Source: Micrasema longulum
Lineage: Eukaryota; Arthropoda; Insecta; Trichoptera; Brachycentridae
Direction: 5' to 3'
DNA: 64,000 nt
NCBI GenBank assembly: GCA_022494885.1
Contig: JAGVSM010004279.1
Span: 1-64,000 of the forward strand
Part shown: piece after piece, positions 19,624 to 31,233 of the stretch
Position numbering within the stretch: position 1 is the stretch's first letter
Layout: the number at the start of each line of letters is the position of its first letter
The notes under the pieces: generated by a model
Seen by the model: only the letters and a program-made list of their open reading frames with translations
What the model was told of the DNA's origin: nothing
The model's database searches: none
Position numbers and translations under genes: made by a program

Positions 19624-19875
19624 CTATTCTACAAACAAAACGTAATTGTGGTAAATAAAGTATATCAGCTCGATCTTGATCCAAAAATATTTCAGAAATG
19701 CTTCTTCGATTTTGAGCTCTTCATAAGAGTCAGAGTCATATAAACTATCATCACTATCACTTAGAAGTTGATCGTTATTGTCGAATTCATTTTCGGAATA
19801 GGTTGAGCTGCTAAGCTTCCGAGTTTCTAGGTGAGGTTTTATTATTTCTATATCACTTTTAATATCCGTTATCAT
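19624..19875 (-). CDS. Small acidic open frame, unidentified
   Basis: The 83-codon frame begins MITDIKSDIEIIKPHLETRK and holds an Asp/Ser-rich run (LLSDSDDSLYDSDSYEEL). Acidic starts of this kind occur in piggyBac-type transposases, but no later piggyBac block follows and no inverted ends were seen. It could equally be a chance frame. Confidence 0.2.
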   Translation of the reverse strand: MITDIKSDIEIIKPHLETRKLSSSTYSENEFDNNDQLLSDSDDSLYDSDSYEELKIEEAFLKYFWIKIELIYFIYHNYVLFVE

Positions 19876-20334
19876 TTTGAATGATATACTTTGTATATTT
19901 ATTCACAATAAAAAGAACCCTTTGCAGAGTTAACTTGTCAGTTAGAGTAACAAAGTAAGATTAAAAATATATATAAATGTACACAATATGTAATTTACCA
20001 CAGCTGTTTGCAATTTCGGCAACTGTTGTCTATCTCGCTCAATCCATTTTGCGTGAACTAGCTATTAGTGAAACGGAATATTTTTCTTGGAAGTGATATC
20101 AATTTGTGAGACAGTTGTACGAAAACATTATTTTTTAAATTAAAATTATATTATAACATCTACCAAGAAATAACATCACTTCTTAGTACATTTACCCGTT
20201 ATCATGAAGTTTCAATCTAAATAACTCCATACAAACATTTGGACATACTCAAAATATTGTTGATCGAAATAATTTGCATAAAAAAATTTTTTTAAAGTAT
20301 TTTTAGGCATTACCTAGGAGGTGAAATAATTTAT

Positions 20335-20562
20335 CCAGATGAAACTCGCCGAATTCAATAAAGGTTTCAGCTCTTTTAGTTTGCAAAAGTCAACAGATGC
20401 AAGAGTTGAGGTAATGTAAAAATAATCGTGAATGGTGAATATTTCGCAGTGTGTAAAGTAGCCATTTAAAACAGCCATTTACAGATTATACAAGTCCTGT
20501 AAATGCCTAGACTTCCATATTTCCTTGGCAAAAATGTGTTCCCTCTCTGTTGCAACAAATTC
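20335..20562 (-). repeat. Dispersed repeat family B, reverse
   Basis: On the plus strand, AATAAAGGTTTCAGCTCTTT, AAAGTCAACAGATGCAAGAG, GTGTGTAAAGTAGCCA, GTAAATGCCTAGACTTCCAT and CTCTCTGTTGCAAC are the reverse complement of the family blocks. Confidence 0.75.
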
Positions 20563-21229
20563 CAAGATATATTTTACTCAAATTTTGTTTAGCATGCATT
20601 GATGGAAGTGGTAGGTTTGATAATAAGGGCACTTTGCCCCGTAATCAACAAAAAAACCACCATAATACTGTCGTTTCAATAATAACTATTAAAACAATGC
20701 GCCTTGAGATTGCTGCGCGAGATCATTTTTGTTTGTTTTTATTTTCCATTAAGAAAGGGTTTACAACCGCTGTACGAGAATGTGTTGCGGGCGGCACGAG
20801 TTGTCCATCTTGGTCACTCCACTGGGCTTGAATTAGATATTTATGAAATGGAAGATTTTTCTTGGAATTGCTATTAATTTTTAAAACAGTAGTGTGTTTG
20901 GAAACAACGTATTCGATAAAATATTTTTAAAATGTATTAATAATAAGATTTCTGATTAGATTCTTGAAAAACTGCGTAGCAGCGTAAGGGTTAATGATCA
21001 AAGGGTACATGTGATATAATGATGACGTTGGTCGCGAACCGCAAATCATTGTGAGATCATCATTGTGCTACAACGCCATAACAACACAATATTATGTTAC
21101 GCGCCAGTTCATTAAACGTGTTTTTCATCATGATTTTATTCAACCTTTTCAGTGTAATTTTTTTTTTGTTTCCCACTTTTTTTATTTCTCACCAAGGAAA
21201 AACTGATATATTGAGATAATTACATTTTA
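20563..21229. other. No recognised feature
   Basis: Contains a 93-codon open frame (20550-20831) overlapping the end of a family B repeat. Its translation has no recognisable domain and its GC-rich part may be old transposon sequence. Confidence 0.3.
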
Positions 21230-21575
21230 ACTATGGTGTAAATGTGAATAAAGAAGGAGCCTCTGACATTAGTGGGTAGATTATCCCACAACCGAGCAGC
21301 TACCACTGTGAAAGAGGAGGCAAAAAAATGGAATGGTAAATGAGTAATGAAAGGGTTCTCAGCATACAAGAACAAAGAGATAGCCCATGCTGTGCTAGAG
21401 GTTGGAAAAGTTCTTTCAGAAAAACAGACAAAATAAGATTATTAAAAATATTGTGAAGGAGTGATAGAATGTTAACGTTTCTTCCATGCCTGATACTGAG
21501 CCAGTGTAGTTGCGTGCAATATTCGGTTATTTGGTTGAATTTGCTAAGATTTTTACGAAGATATAACGTATACAA
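21230..21575 (-). pseudogene. LINE ORF2 C-terminal fragment (Jockey-like)
   Basis: The minus strand reads YCTQLHWLSIRHGRNVNILS, LLHNIFNN, FLKELFQPLAQHGL, LCSCMLRTLSLLIYHS, then a LLGCGIIYPL-type end (degraded xxWNxLP). The L-x-WL-x-I-x-x-R-R pattern is typical of the region after the reverse transcriptase in Jockey/CR1-group LINEs. A relative lies at 57815-58060. Confidence 0.65.
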
Positions 21576-21964
21576 ACATTCCGCAATCGTGCCAAAGAAC
21601 AGAAGGAAATTATTTTGGTTTTTATGTGGAGCTTCCTAAATAGCACGGGTAGTCGAAGAATCGACCGCGGACAATCGGTCGACCGCGTATCCATTCCTAG
21701 TCACCCGCATGTCTGATACAATATATTTTTCGGATTTACTTTGTGAAGAAATATATATGCAAGTTTTGGGAGATGTGCGGCGTATTTGATAACTTTTTTT
21801 GGATCCACTTTACCCTGCGAGCAATCTGAGCAGTTTGACAGATGACTATTTGGCAGCATGTTTTTACGAATCACTATAAGAATCTATGAACCGCATTTTG
21901 ATGAGCTTACAGAAAATATGCAATATCAAGTTTCTAGCGCGCCCTCTGATATAATATAAATAGT
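21576..21964. other. No recognised feature
   Basis: Mixed composition. GACCGCGGACAATCGGTCGA near 21664 is a short palindrome-like piece. No gene is seen. Confidence 0.3.
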
Positions 21965-22395
21965 TAACAATATTTTGAGTTTGTCCAAATTTTTGTAGAC
22001 AAGGACTGGATTCAACTCCCTGAGGAACTGTTCATATTAACATATTACAACAGAGATGAAGAACATTTAAGATATGGTTATTTAGAAGTCTAGGCATCTA
22101 CAGGGCTTATGACCTGTCAATGGCTGGTTTAAGTGGCCACTTTACACACTGTGTAACATTCACCATTCTGCCTATATTTGAACATCTATATTCCTTCAAT
22201 TCTTTCATCTGTTAATGTTTGTGAAGTTAAAGAGCTGAAACCTTTATTTATGCGAGTGAGATTCATCTAATTAAGATTCATCTAACTAATCCACATTTTC
22301 TTAACTTTTCCATCGGTTGACTTCTGTGAAGTAAAAGAGTTAAAACCTTTATCATGCGGGTGAGATTCATCCGGCTGAAACAATTCACCTAAAAA
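21965..22395 (+). repeat. Dispersed repeat family B, nearly complete
   Basis: It starts ATATTTTGAGTTTGTCCAAA and ACAAGGACTGGATTCAACTC, then TTAACATATTACAACAGAG, GAAGTCTAGGCATCTACAGG, GCTTATGACCTGTCAATGGC, TTTACACACTGTGTAACATT, GAAGTTAAAGAGCTGAAACC and GGTGAGATTCATCCGGCTGA. The last part (AGAGxTxAAACCTTTAT, GGTGAGATTCATC) is present twice. The most complete reference copy in the window. Confidence 0.8.
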
Positions 22396-23944
22396 TTTAA
22401 TAGATCTAGTCAAAGATTAAATAGTTGACACTCATTTTTCATAGCTCTAAAACCATTCAATGCATTTCATAAGAACAATATGATAGAGATTATTATTGAA
22501 ATATGTTTCAATTTAAGTTTTTGTTGAAATTATGGATAAAAAAGCAGATTTAAATAGTCTACTTTTTCAATGAATAGCATGTACTTTTATTTTAATTTTC
22601 TCATTAATATGTTCTAGTATAATCACATTAATTTTTATATCTGTCGTATTATTCCAGTAGCCTGTATAGAAATTTAAAAAAATAATTATACCCACACACG
22701 GGCCATGAATTTGTGGATTTTTTTGTGTTTATGAAAAAGTGTATTTGTAATTTATAAACCAATTGTAAAATGCAAAGAAAAAAAAAAAAAAAAATGTATA
22801 AGTATGGCGCGGTAGCGTTATTCAATATATGCGTATTTCAAACCATTGCTTTGAAGAAAATTCATCCGACCTCGCAAAGAAAAATACTGGAACCATCTTT
22901 AAAAAAAAAGTGAAATGAACCTATTGTACATTCAGAAATTTTTATATTTGAAAAACAGTTGAATACAAAAATGGCATTTATGTTTTTTGTATACATAAAA
23001 AACGTGGAAGCATTTTCTTAAAACTGATATTACACAGGTTTTTGAGTTGAAGGGTTATCTGATGAATACTTTCCAGGCTTTTAGGCACATTCCTTTCTTT
23101 CACGATATCGTCAACAAAGGACAAGTAAATCCTTGGGGGTGAGCTGTATCATGAATGTTACCTTATCAGAGAGGGAGTGTTGTTCTAAAGATTATTTGCG
23201 AAACTTTTAAAGCGTGAAGGGTAGAACAATGGTTACAAAGAAGTCAAAATAAATGTTGAGGATCTAAGAAGAATTTTTTTAAATTTGCGAAACATTCAGG
23301 GCCTTAATAATTAGATTTTTTTATTCAAGGAATAACTATACCCGGAATAAGAAAAAGGTTACTTATAAAAATATTTTTTTCATAGTATTACTATACGATG
23401 CTTATTACATCGTTTATTTTTTTAACACGCCACATTTCTGCGTACATTTATAAACAAGCTGTGTACGCATGTGCAAATATAAATTAATACTAATACGTAA
23501 AAACGAGTTAAACAGATATCAAGCGTAACTTATGAAATACGAGTCGACCAAAATTGATAATGCTATTTATTTATTAATCTTTTATTTTATTATTGTGGTG
23601 TTTAATATTTGAAACTACTGCAAAAAGAACAAACTGTAAATAAACTATATTTTCTAGGCGTTATAGACTTTTGAAAGAGAATATTCAATGTAAATAATTT
23701 TAAAAAGATAATTCATAGATCACACTATGCACAAATTGACATTAGTCATAAAAAATATAAATTACACTCCAAAATAATATACGCCATTGTTTAAACGATT
23801 GGATGCATATATTTCATTAAATAAATTTAAATATGTAGTATAATAAATCTTTTAAATCTAATAAACGATATTTCACGTTAAAAACTCTAAAAATACAGTA
23901 TGTTTCCTATATTGTTTAATTTTAGGTAAAAGAAATCCATTTTT
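22396..23944. other. AT-rich, no recognised feature
   Basis: No open frame of note and no family match. A poly-A run lies at about 22778-22795. Confidence 0.4.
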
Positions 23945-24127
23945 TTGGTGAATAATGTGACAGATGACAGATCCCAGGCTGATTCCAGCGTTTTATCACG
24001 TTGGGCGCAGGTACAAGCTTGGAAAAAGTTTCTATGGTCGCTATCCCAGCTCTATCCGGGTATAACTTTATGCGAGGTTTATAATAAACCATCCTTATTC
24101 GATCGTAATTTTATACCAGGGTTATAA
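23945..24127 (+). CDS. 60-codon open frame, unidentified; possible exon or transposon scrap
   Basis: The frame contains DDRSQADSSVLSRWAQVQAW and KKFLWSLSQLYPG. A TTTTAG acceptor lies about 20 bases upstream of its ATG and codon use looks more protein-like than its surroundings. No domain is recognised and no partner exon is found, so support is weak. Confidence 0.2.
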   Translation: MVNNVTDDRSQADSSVLSRWAQVQAWKKFLWSLSQLYPGITLCEVYNKPSLFDRNFIPGL

Positions 24128-26214
24128 GTAAAAGTAAAGTCCTCAATTGACACAAATTTTAGATATTTTTAATACAATTTTTTTTTTACTTAAAAAAAAA
24201 CTTTTTGAAACACTGTAAAATGAAATATTTGTAAGTGTAATAAGTTTATGTTCCTTTAATTATGTTCATGTTATTATCAAATCAAAATTTTAAATTGGTC
24301 ATTTTATAAAAATCCACCAAATTATAAAAATCCCTTTCCTCCACTCCTCCACTCTATTTTTTCACCCCTTAACCTTCTTACGAGCTCTTTTTTTCTCTTG
24401 TCTTATGCAAAAAAAAATTCTCTTTACTGTGTAACATGTTCTCATTATATTTGTGAAAAGCTTTAACTGGATGTATGTAATATTTTTCATATTTTATATT
24501 CTTATACAACGACTGTTATCTTTCCTAAATAAAAAAAATAAAAATAAACTTTTATGTTTGTAAGGCTATTGTGAGTTGAGTTTTTGGATTTTTGTCTGTC
24601 TTTGTTAAGCATTCACACGGTCTTCGTTATGTGGAGGGCGTACTTTTACTGATATGTTTCTTGTGACAGATAATCAGGATACGCTATATTTTATTTAACA
24701 GTGCTGTGCCTTATGCACCATCTGGTGCAAATAAACGTTTGATGATGATGAGTTGGATATAATTATCTTCCAAAAGCATTACATTTATTTTACCTCTCAG
24801 TTGCCTTAACTGAGAAACGAGGGAATATTTTTGTAAAAGCATCCCAAATAATTAAAATTTAAATTTTATAAGTACATCCGTTGCAAACACATTTTTAATC
24901 GTGAATGTTTGAAAGCACTCCGTTGTTTAAACTCTATATTTATTTTAATTGACTTGTTGCAGTTTTACAATAATGTACCCAAATTAATTTAAAGTGCTCT
25001 GAACAGAATCCAAATATTGAACTGGAGACTTTAGATAAATTCGTTAATTATTTTGCCATGATATTTTTATGATTCGTGTATAAATCTAAACAATAGGGAA
25101 ACATCACTAGAAATACCGATAAAAATATTTAAAATGGCTTTAAAATGATTAATTATATTTTCAAAATCAATATAGATATTGTGGAGAAATGTTTTTATGT
25201 TTTTTCTTCGAAAAAGAAAATATAAAAAAATGACACTAGAAAATCACGGAATATTTGACATTGATAATTGTGACGTCAACATTCGTGATGATGTTCTAAA
25301 AAAAAATAATGGTTTGGAACAAAGTTCAAGAATCGTGACATATTAGGGGCGTGGCCAGTGACCGTTTTTTCGGACTTTCAAAATTACAAATTTAAAAACA
25401 TTTTTATGCTACCAACAAGTAACAAGAGTTTTTTTTTACTGGACTTTCATAGACTTAAAATGAAAAAAAGTGATATTTCCCTATTATCATTCTAAAATTA
25501 TTTTATTTTATTTACTACCATAGTTGCTTAAACGCGGGGGCTTAGTGAACTATAAACACAACTCAATAAAAAAATTAAAAAATGTATGGCATAATTTTTT
25601 TATAACAGTTTCCAATTATTATAAAAGTCATGTTTTTTGCGCTAACGTTTTTTGCTCGTAAAAGAGTTGAAGAATTATCTTTAATCGTAGCATCTCTTGA
25701 AGTAACAAGAGTAAACCTGAAAGCTCCGCAGATGTTACCTGCCATAAACGGAGCCTATGTTATCTCGTAGAGCCTCCCGACAAGTGGGGTGACTTTGATG
25801 AAATACCAACATTCAGTCAGCGGCCCCGTAAGGCTACGTAACTCGTGATAAAACCCTACATGAACAGCTTGAAAGGAAAGGATTCAGAATAAAGCTGATT
25901 CACCCCACAAAAAAACATTTAGCATAAAAGATTTACACGTAAGCTTTTATAGCTTTTGGTACAAATAAATTATTTTAATTTTTCCCTACATTTTCATTGA
26001 TTTATTTTTATATTGATGCATACATTGACATTGAGAACATTACAGAGTATCCAATTTATTTTCAATACATAACCAAATATACAGAATATATTGATTACAT
26101 AAAAATAAAAATAAATGAACATACGTACATATTACAATTTTGAAATTGCCTTCCTAAAAGAAATCCTACTGTCAAGAAATATATCGATATCCAAGGCGAT
26201 ACGATTGAATAGCA
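24128..26214. other. AT-rich sequence with one SINE-1 tail
   Basis: SINE-1 3' end at about 24670-24755 (CTGTGCCTTATGCACCATCT, then GATGATGATGAG, plus strand). A GC-richer patch at 25690-25900 is unidentified. No gene is seen. Confidence 0.4.
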
Positions 26215-26281
26215 AGATTGCTCTACCTACCGCCATAACTATTGGCAGGTTGGTTTTGCATCGTGGTAGGTAGAACAATCT
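26215..26281. other. 67-base hairpin
   Basis: Arms AGATTGCTCTACCTACC (26215-26231) and GGTAGGTAGAACAATCT (26265-26281) pair over 17 positions with one mismatch around a 33-base loop. Size is similar to a precursor microRNA hairpin, but the loop is large and the stem short. A small foldback repeat is equally likely. Confidence 0.4.
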
Positions 26282-26454
26282 GAGTTGCTTTTGTCGAAGA
26301 TAATTAAGTAGTCTTATTTAAGGTTTTTATTTTAAAATTAAGGAATTATGTTTTTTTTTGTTATTTTTTTCTTTCTCTTAATGTTTTTTCTACAGTACTT
26401 AAAGGTCTTTTGATAAGTAACTTGAAAACATTATTTTATAATTTTCTTCACCAT

Positions 26455-26575
26455 GTTATAGTATGTTTGTGAGTGAATGTAAATGTACGTGAGTGAGGGT
26501 GTGCGTGTGCGTGTATATGTGTGTATAATTATAAATGCGTGCGCAAGCATTTGTATGCATATGTATTTGCACTTA
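26455..26575. repeat. TG-rich simple repeat
   Basis: Runs of GTGAGTG, GTGTGCGTGTGCGTG and TATGTGTGTATA grade into ATGCATATGTAT. An imperfect microsatellite without coding value. Confidence 0.6.
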
Positions 26576-27026
26576 TTGATAAAAAAATGATTTTTATACC
26601 GTCATTTATTTTTTGAAATACATGTGTATTTTGTACTTAAATTATTGATATTGTAATCCCCACAGCTAGCACAAGACGTAGCTTCTTTTTGGTGTGGTAT
26701 TTCGTTTCGTTTTTTGTTTTTGTACTTTTGCTTTATTATGTACTTCTTTTTGTTGACATGTTGTAACTTTATATTATATTAATTACAAAAATTAAAATTA
26801 AATAAATAAAAATTATCAGGGACAAATAATCCGAATTCATTCAGAATATCTGAATTATGTATGCGACCACCAATCGACGTTTAATGTACATTATGCTGTT
26901 AACATTATTGTTTATGTTTTCCTTCATTAAAAAAACTAGAAAGAGTTAGAATTAGATTAGATAGTTAAATTAGAATTAGTCGAATAGAATTTTAAGAAGT
27001 GTTTAAAAACAATACGTGTGTGATGA

Positions 27027-27085
27027 TGAAGTGTATTATTTTAATACACTTCATGAAAAACAATGAAGTGTATTAAAATAATACG
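27027..27085. repeat. Perfect 27-base palindrome followed by a partial third arm
   Basis: TGAAGTGTATTA, TTT, TAATACACTTCA is perfectly symmetrical. After about 10 bases TGAAGTGTATTAAAATAATA follows. Any two of the three arms can pair. Confidence 0.6.
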
Positions 27086-27439
27086 TCTACATTATAAACA
27101 AGCTTTACCTGTTCACTATAAAAATGTATTTAGTTACATATACAACAATAACCTGTCATTTTGTAAGATCATAAAATTTATACTAGACAATTAAATATTG
27201 AAAATTAACTTCTGATTTACTAAGAAACGCAAAAAGGTTTTTATACTAAAAACAGAGTCATTGTTTAATATTCAAGAAAGTTATTTAAGTTCAGAATAGT
27301 GTAATATCAGTGAAAAAAAAAAAAATATTGTGAATATTTAAAAAATAATTTATAAAAAATAATAAAAAAAAAATATATAAATACGCCGCTAAAAAGGACA
27401 TCAACAAGGGAAACCAAGAATGTACATAACTATTCTTCT

Positions 27440-27650
27440 CAACAAATGTGGAAGTAGCGAACGCTATTTTACAGCTACAAGAAGATGTAAGAAAGATGAC
27501 AATAGGATACGAGGAAATGACAAAAGCAATGTCATTCCCATGAAAACAATTTGATGAAATGGCAAAAGAAATAAAACTAATTAAAGACATTCAAAAGGAC
27601 GCAAATATTCTAAAAAATGAAAAACTAAAAATAAACATAAAATTTTAAAA
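27440..27650 (+). pseudogene. Coiled-coil fragment resembling a LINE ORF1
   Basis: The plus-strand frame reads EVANAILQLQEDVRKMTIGY, EEMTKAMSFP, a stop, then QFDEMAKEIKLIKDIQKDAN and LKNEKLK. It is charged, heptad-like and ends in poly-Lys/Asn, as in the N-terminal coiled coil of ORF1 proteins of insect LINEs. Assignment is tentative; no zinc knuckle or RRM remains. Confidence 0.4.
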
Positions 27651-28015
27651 AGTACAAATCATTACCAAGTTTTACTAGTCTGTTTTTGGTTTGTTGGAAA
27701 ATATGGTTTTTAATAATAAACCAACTAAAATGCATTTTTTTAGTACTAGAAATTTAAATAGGCAACAGAATTTTAAAACGGTTTATATTTTGGTATAAGT
27801 CAGTGGCTTTTATGTCGCAATAAATAAAATAGATGCAGTGATTGATTCCCGGTGAGATTATAGTAATTAAATGTGATTTTTCACAATCCAGAGTGTTCAC
27901 TTTGATATTTAAGATGTTTGAAGCACTTACTTACACTTTATTGTGGATCATTGTTATATGTTTGAGAGATGAATAAAATAATTTTTGTTTTATGAACCAC
28001 TTTTTTTTGACATAA

Positions 28016-28056
28016 TCGACTAGTTTCAGCAACTTCGCATTGTCCTCTTCAGGGTT
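28016..28056 (-). ncRNA. Hammerhead-like core, left arm of H3, decayed
   Basis: The minus strand reads CCTGAAGA, then GGACAATGCGAAGTTGCT, then GAAACTAGTCG. CTGAAGA and GAAAC are intact but the intervening stem pairs poorly. Confidence 0.3.
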
Positions 28057-28089
28057 ATTTAATAAGTTTTTGATAAGTTATTAAATAAC

Positions 28090-28129
28090 GTTGAAGAGGG
28101 TAACGTAAAGTTTCCGAAATTAGTCGATC
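28090..28129 (+). ncRNA. Hammerhead-like core, right arm of H3
   Basis: TTGAAGA is followed by GGGTAAC, loop GTAAA, GTTTCC, GAAAT and TAGTCG. Stem II can form with one bulge. The first C of the core is T and GAAAC is GAAAT. Confidence 0.3.
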
Positions 28130-28145
28130 AAGTTATTTTATTAAT

Positions 28146-28639
28146 CTCTAAAAAAATGTTCACTTTGAGTCTATTCGGCTTCTGTCGAAAATGCACGTAA
28201 AAGTCAAATCAATATCTTGAAATGTTGTATATCGGAGTAGTGAAAAAGTAAGCGTCTCATTAGTACAACATTGTATAAGGTTTATTAGAAGATTTTACTT
28301 TCCTTTACTGAAAGCAGAATAAAAATAACTGAAAATTTGAAACTGGGGTTAAATACAATGGAAGACAGAATACGAGCTATGAAATATGGCCCTTTAGAAA
28401 TTATTTTACCTTTGTATGAAAGGATGACAATCCTTTATTATGATGCTTACATAAATCATTTCTCTCGTGATAATAATTAAATTGGCGAAAAGAGGCAGCT
28501 GCAAAAACGCGAATTAAACAATAAGAGTTATACAGTAATAATGACATAAAATGTAACATGAAATTCAAACTACCATTTATGTAAATTATATTTATCAGGG
28601 TAGTATTTTTCTTAACTGTGACATTTAATTGAAACTTCT
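28146..28639. other. No recognised feature
   Basis: AT-rich with a short frame near 28360 (TMEDRIRAMKYGPLEIILPL) that has no recognised similarity. Confidence 0.3.
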
Positions 28640-28975
28640 CATATTTATTTGAAACAATTTAATTAGTCATTTTTGTATGATAGTTTTGCCAACATTTGCC
28701 TTTATGGAGAGCCACATTGCAATGTTCTCACGTGTCTCACTCCTTTTTTTGTGCTTTGTATTCTGGAGCCGTGTAAACACGGGATTATAATAACCTCACG
28801 TTGTGTCCTGGTCCCGTGTTTTCACGTAGTTTACCAGCAGCGAAAAAGTACTAATAAAAGTCACTAGATGTCGATAAAATGCACTTTTTAGACAGCTGGT
28901 AAACCTCGTGAAAACACGGGTCCTGGACACAAAATATATAATCACGTGTTTACACGGCTCCGGGATACAAAGAGT
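28640..28975. mobile_element. Foldback element H4 with shared upstream flank (copy 1)
   Basis: 28754-28972 has inverted ends CTTTGTATTCTGGAGCCGTG / CACGGCTCCGGGATACAAAG and an inner second pair GGTCCCGTGTTTTCACG / CGTGAAAACACGGGTCC. The upstream 110 bp (ATTTATTTGAAACAATTTAA, GTATGATAGTTTTGCCAACA) are also shared with 62560-62831, so the mobile unit is larger than the hairpin. Confidence 0.75.
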
Positions 28976-29004
28976 TAAAATGGAATGTCATCATATAACT
29001 CATG

Positions 29005-29495
29005 ATGATATTGATGTACACAGCTTTGGTTAGGAGGCAGTTGGAATACAACTCAACAATATGGACTCCGTATTAAAGTTCTCACTAATATACTCCAGAA
29101 AAAGTTCAAAATAAGTTTTTAAGATACGTTAACTTTAAACTTGGAATTAGATATGAATTTACTTACTATGATTTTTTATTAAATACTTTGAACTTGTTGA
29201 AACTTTCTGATAGAAGAAAAATTATAGATTTATTGAATTTATTTAAGATTGTAAACTTTAAATGGAACTGCCCAAATCTATTAGCACTAATTAACTCTAA
29301 GGTACCTGGACGAATGACTCGTCAAGTACCTCCGTTTAGTTGCAACAATTCGCGAACAGTATACTCATATAATGCTATACTTAATCGACTCCATGTACTC
29401 GGCAATAACTATTCCGACGTTGCTGATATTTTTCACTTAAAGTATAGCTTATATAAATCAACTCTATTTAATCATTTCAAAGATGATGAACGGTA
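29005..29495 (+). pseudogene. LINE reverse transcriptase C-terminal region (Jockey-like)
   Basis: Broken start MYTALVRRQLEYNSTIWTPY, then KVQNKFLRYVNFKLGIRYEF and an open stretch with SDRRKIIDLLNLFKIVNFKW, NCPNLLALI, and LNRLHVLGNN...DIFH, to TAA at 29493-29495. The IQNKFLRY and xDRRxxxDLxxL patterns are characteristic of the region after the reverse transcriptase of Jockey/I-group LINEs. 5' truncated, with a stop between the first two blocks. Confidence 0.75.
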
Positions 29496-30089
29496 ATATA
29501 CATTTTTTAGATTATAGTGCTTTCCATGTTTACTTTTGTATGGGTACTATTGTGTACCATATTTACGTGTATACTTATTTTTTAAATTACTTTAATGGTC
29601 ATTATTATTACTATTTTTTTTATTTTTATTTTTTGAGACAAAATAATTTTATTGTATTTAATATACTTATATTTTGTACCCTTTAAAGAAAAATATATAA
29701 ATATATAAATTCTTTTCCTTTTAAAATTTTACCTGCACACATTGTTTAATTATTTTTTTATATCTAAATATGTTCTTTATACAAAACTGCTGTGTTATAT
29801 ATAAAGTATTTATATAAAATAATACTTTTATATTTAATTTTTAAATTTTTCACATTATATTGAAATGTTTATATTATTTTTAATGTGTATCTTTTTAAGG
29901 TAAAAGGCACTGCGTGCCGTGTATAATAATAAATAAATAATACATGAAGGTAAGACAATTATTCCAATTAAGATGCTAGACTGGTGGCAATGATGTATTG
30001 CAATGATAAAACGTATTTTAAATAAATATTTCATGTTCATTTGGAATAATTTTTAGCACGTTTAGAAGTTTAAAGTAAAACATCTGTAC
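29496..30089. other. AT-rich, possibly the LINE 3' UTR
   Basis: Very AT-rich text follows the preceding LINE fragment. About 29940-30010 (ACATGAAGGTAAGACAATTA) may be a decayed reverse SINE-1 piece. Confidence 0.3.
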
Positions 30090-30285
30090 ATTTTCAACTG
30101 GAGATCAGACATTTACTCAGTGAAATGTTGCCTATATAACGCCTGCGTAACACCTATTCTCCTCTACGGATGTGAATTTTAGCGCCTTACTAGAACCCAA
30201 AACCACGAAATACTTAGTGTTGACAAAATATGTCTCGGAAGAATCTTAGGTGTGCGGTGCTTTGACTTTGTAAGTACTTTTGTCT
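30090..30285 (+). pseudogene. RTE-like reverse transcriptase fragment
   Basis: The frame reads SVKCCLYNACVTPILLYGCE, then F, a stop, RLTRTQNHEILSVDKICLGR and ILGVR. LYNACVxPxLLYGCExW...RRILG is the reverse transcriptase end in RTE-group LINEs. One stop replaces the usual Trp. Confidence 0.65.
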
Positions 30286-31233
30286 TTTTACACCCGCCAA
30301 GGATCCTTAGAAATGTCAACAAAATCTCATCAAACAGTACTGTCGATGTGTTTCTACAGCAAAGGCAAGAATTCAAGAAGCAAGCGGTGTTATCACTCCT
30401 GACTTGAGATGACACACTTACTTTGTCTGCCTAGACATGACTATACATATTGTACATTTGAATAGATTCTAAGATTGTTTAAGTTAAGTTAACTTATTGT
30501 ATTAAATATCAAAAAACATTGTTAAAACAGTATATGTTTTCAAGTTAAGTTTTTAATTTAAACCCCTTTAAAATATATTATTGACGGCTAATGTCAATAA
30601 TGTGAATAGACAACTTCTGTTTTATAGCGGTTTACGCCGAGGGAATACTTGCCATTGTTTCAAGCCGTGATTGATGTTTTTCCTGATCAAAAGCGCTCTG
30701 AGCTAAACTGGCCAGAATATTACTAAGAAAATAAATTCTACCCGCAACGTTTGGTATTTCTATTACCCGGAGGAAAATGGGAAACGTCAGCACGAGAAGG
30801 AGCGAGGGTAGTTAAGGGATGGCATAATTCATACAATGTACAACATACGTGTTTCCACCATTTCGTAACACGGACAATGTTTTAATGCAACAATTCCTTT
30901 GCAAACTTTTAACTTTATTGACTTATTCACAGGCATCTTCTCGCGGTTATTTAGGAGTTCGATATATGTATTCTTAAATTAATGTAAAAACATTTGTACG
31001 ACAATTACCGAAGTGGACAGACTGATGAACGGTGATTTTAAATGTAAAAATATGAAAATAGTGACTAAAGAAATATTTGACATACCAAAGTGAAGTGAAA
31101 ATAACACAGAATAAAAAATATTTTCATATATTTTAATAGTAGGGTAAAGTGCGGATATACCCCCAGCGGGATGGATGCCCTAGGTTCAATTGTTCCAAAA
31201 TCTGCAGAATGAGGGCACTGTCACTCAGTGAGT
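30286..31233. other. No recognised gene
   Basis: The part at 30620-30850 is GC-richer (frame pieces FYPQRLVFLLPGGKWETSAR and EGARVVKGW) and may be a transposon body, but I cannot name it. Confidence 0.3.

Larger units (their letters stand above)
28005..28145. mobile_element. Small foldback element H3 with inverted ends
   Basis: GACATAATCGACTAGTTTC at the left and GAAATTAGTCGATCAAGTTA at the right are inverted relatives. Inside, CCTCTTCAGGGTTATTTAAT and ATTAAATAACGTTGAAGAGG also pair. About 135 bp. The design is the same as H1 and H2. Confidence 0.65.

Noticed and set aside
19624..19875. piggyBac transposase N-terminus
   Set aside because: The acidic start is suggestive only; no DDBD core, Cys-rich end or TTAA-flanked inverted repeats were found nearby.
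27291..27590. 99-codon minus-strand hydrophobic frame
   Set aside because: It is antisense to the plus-strand coiled-coil LINE ORF1-like fragment.
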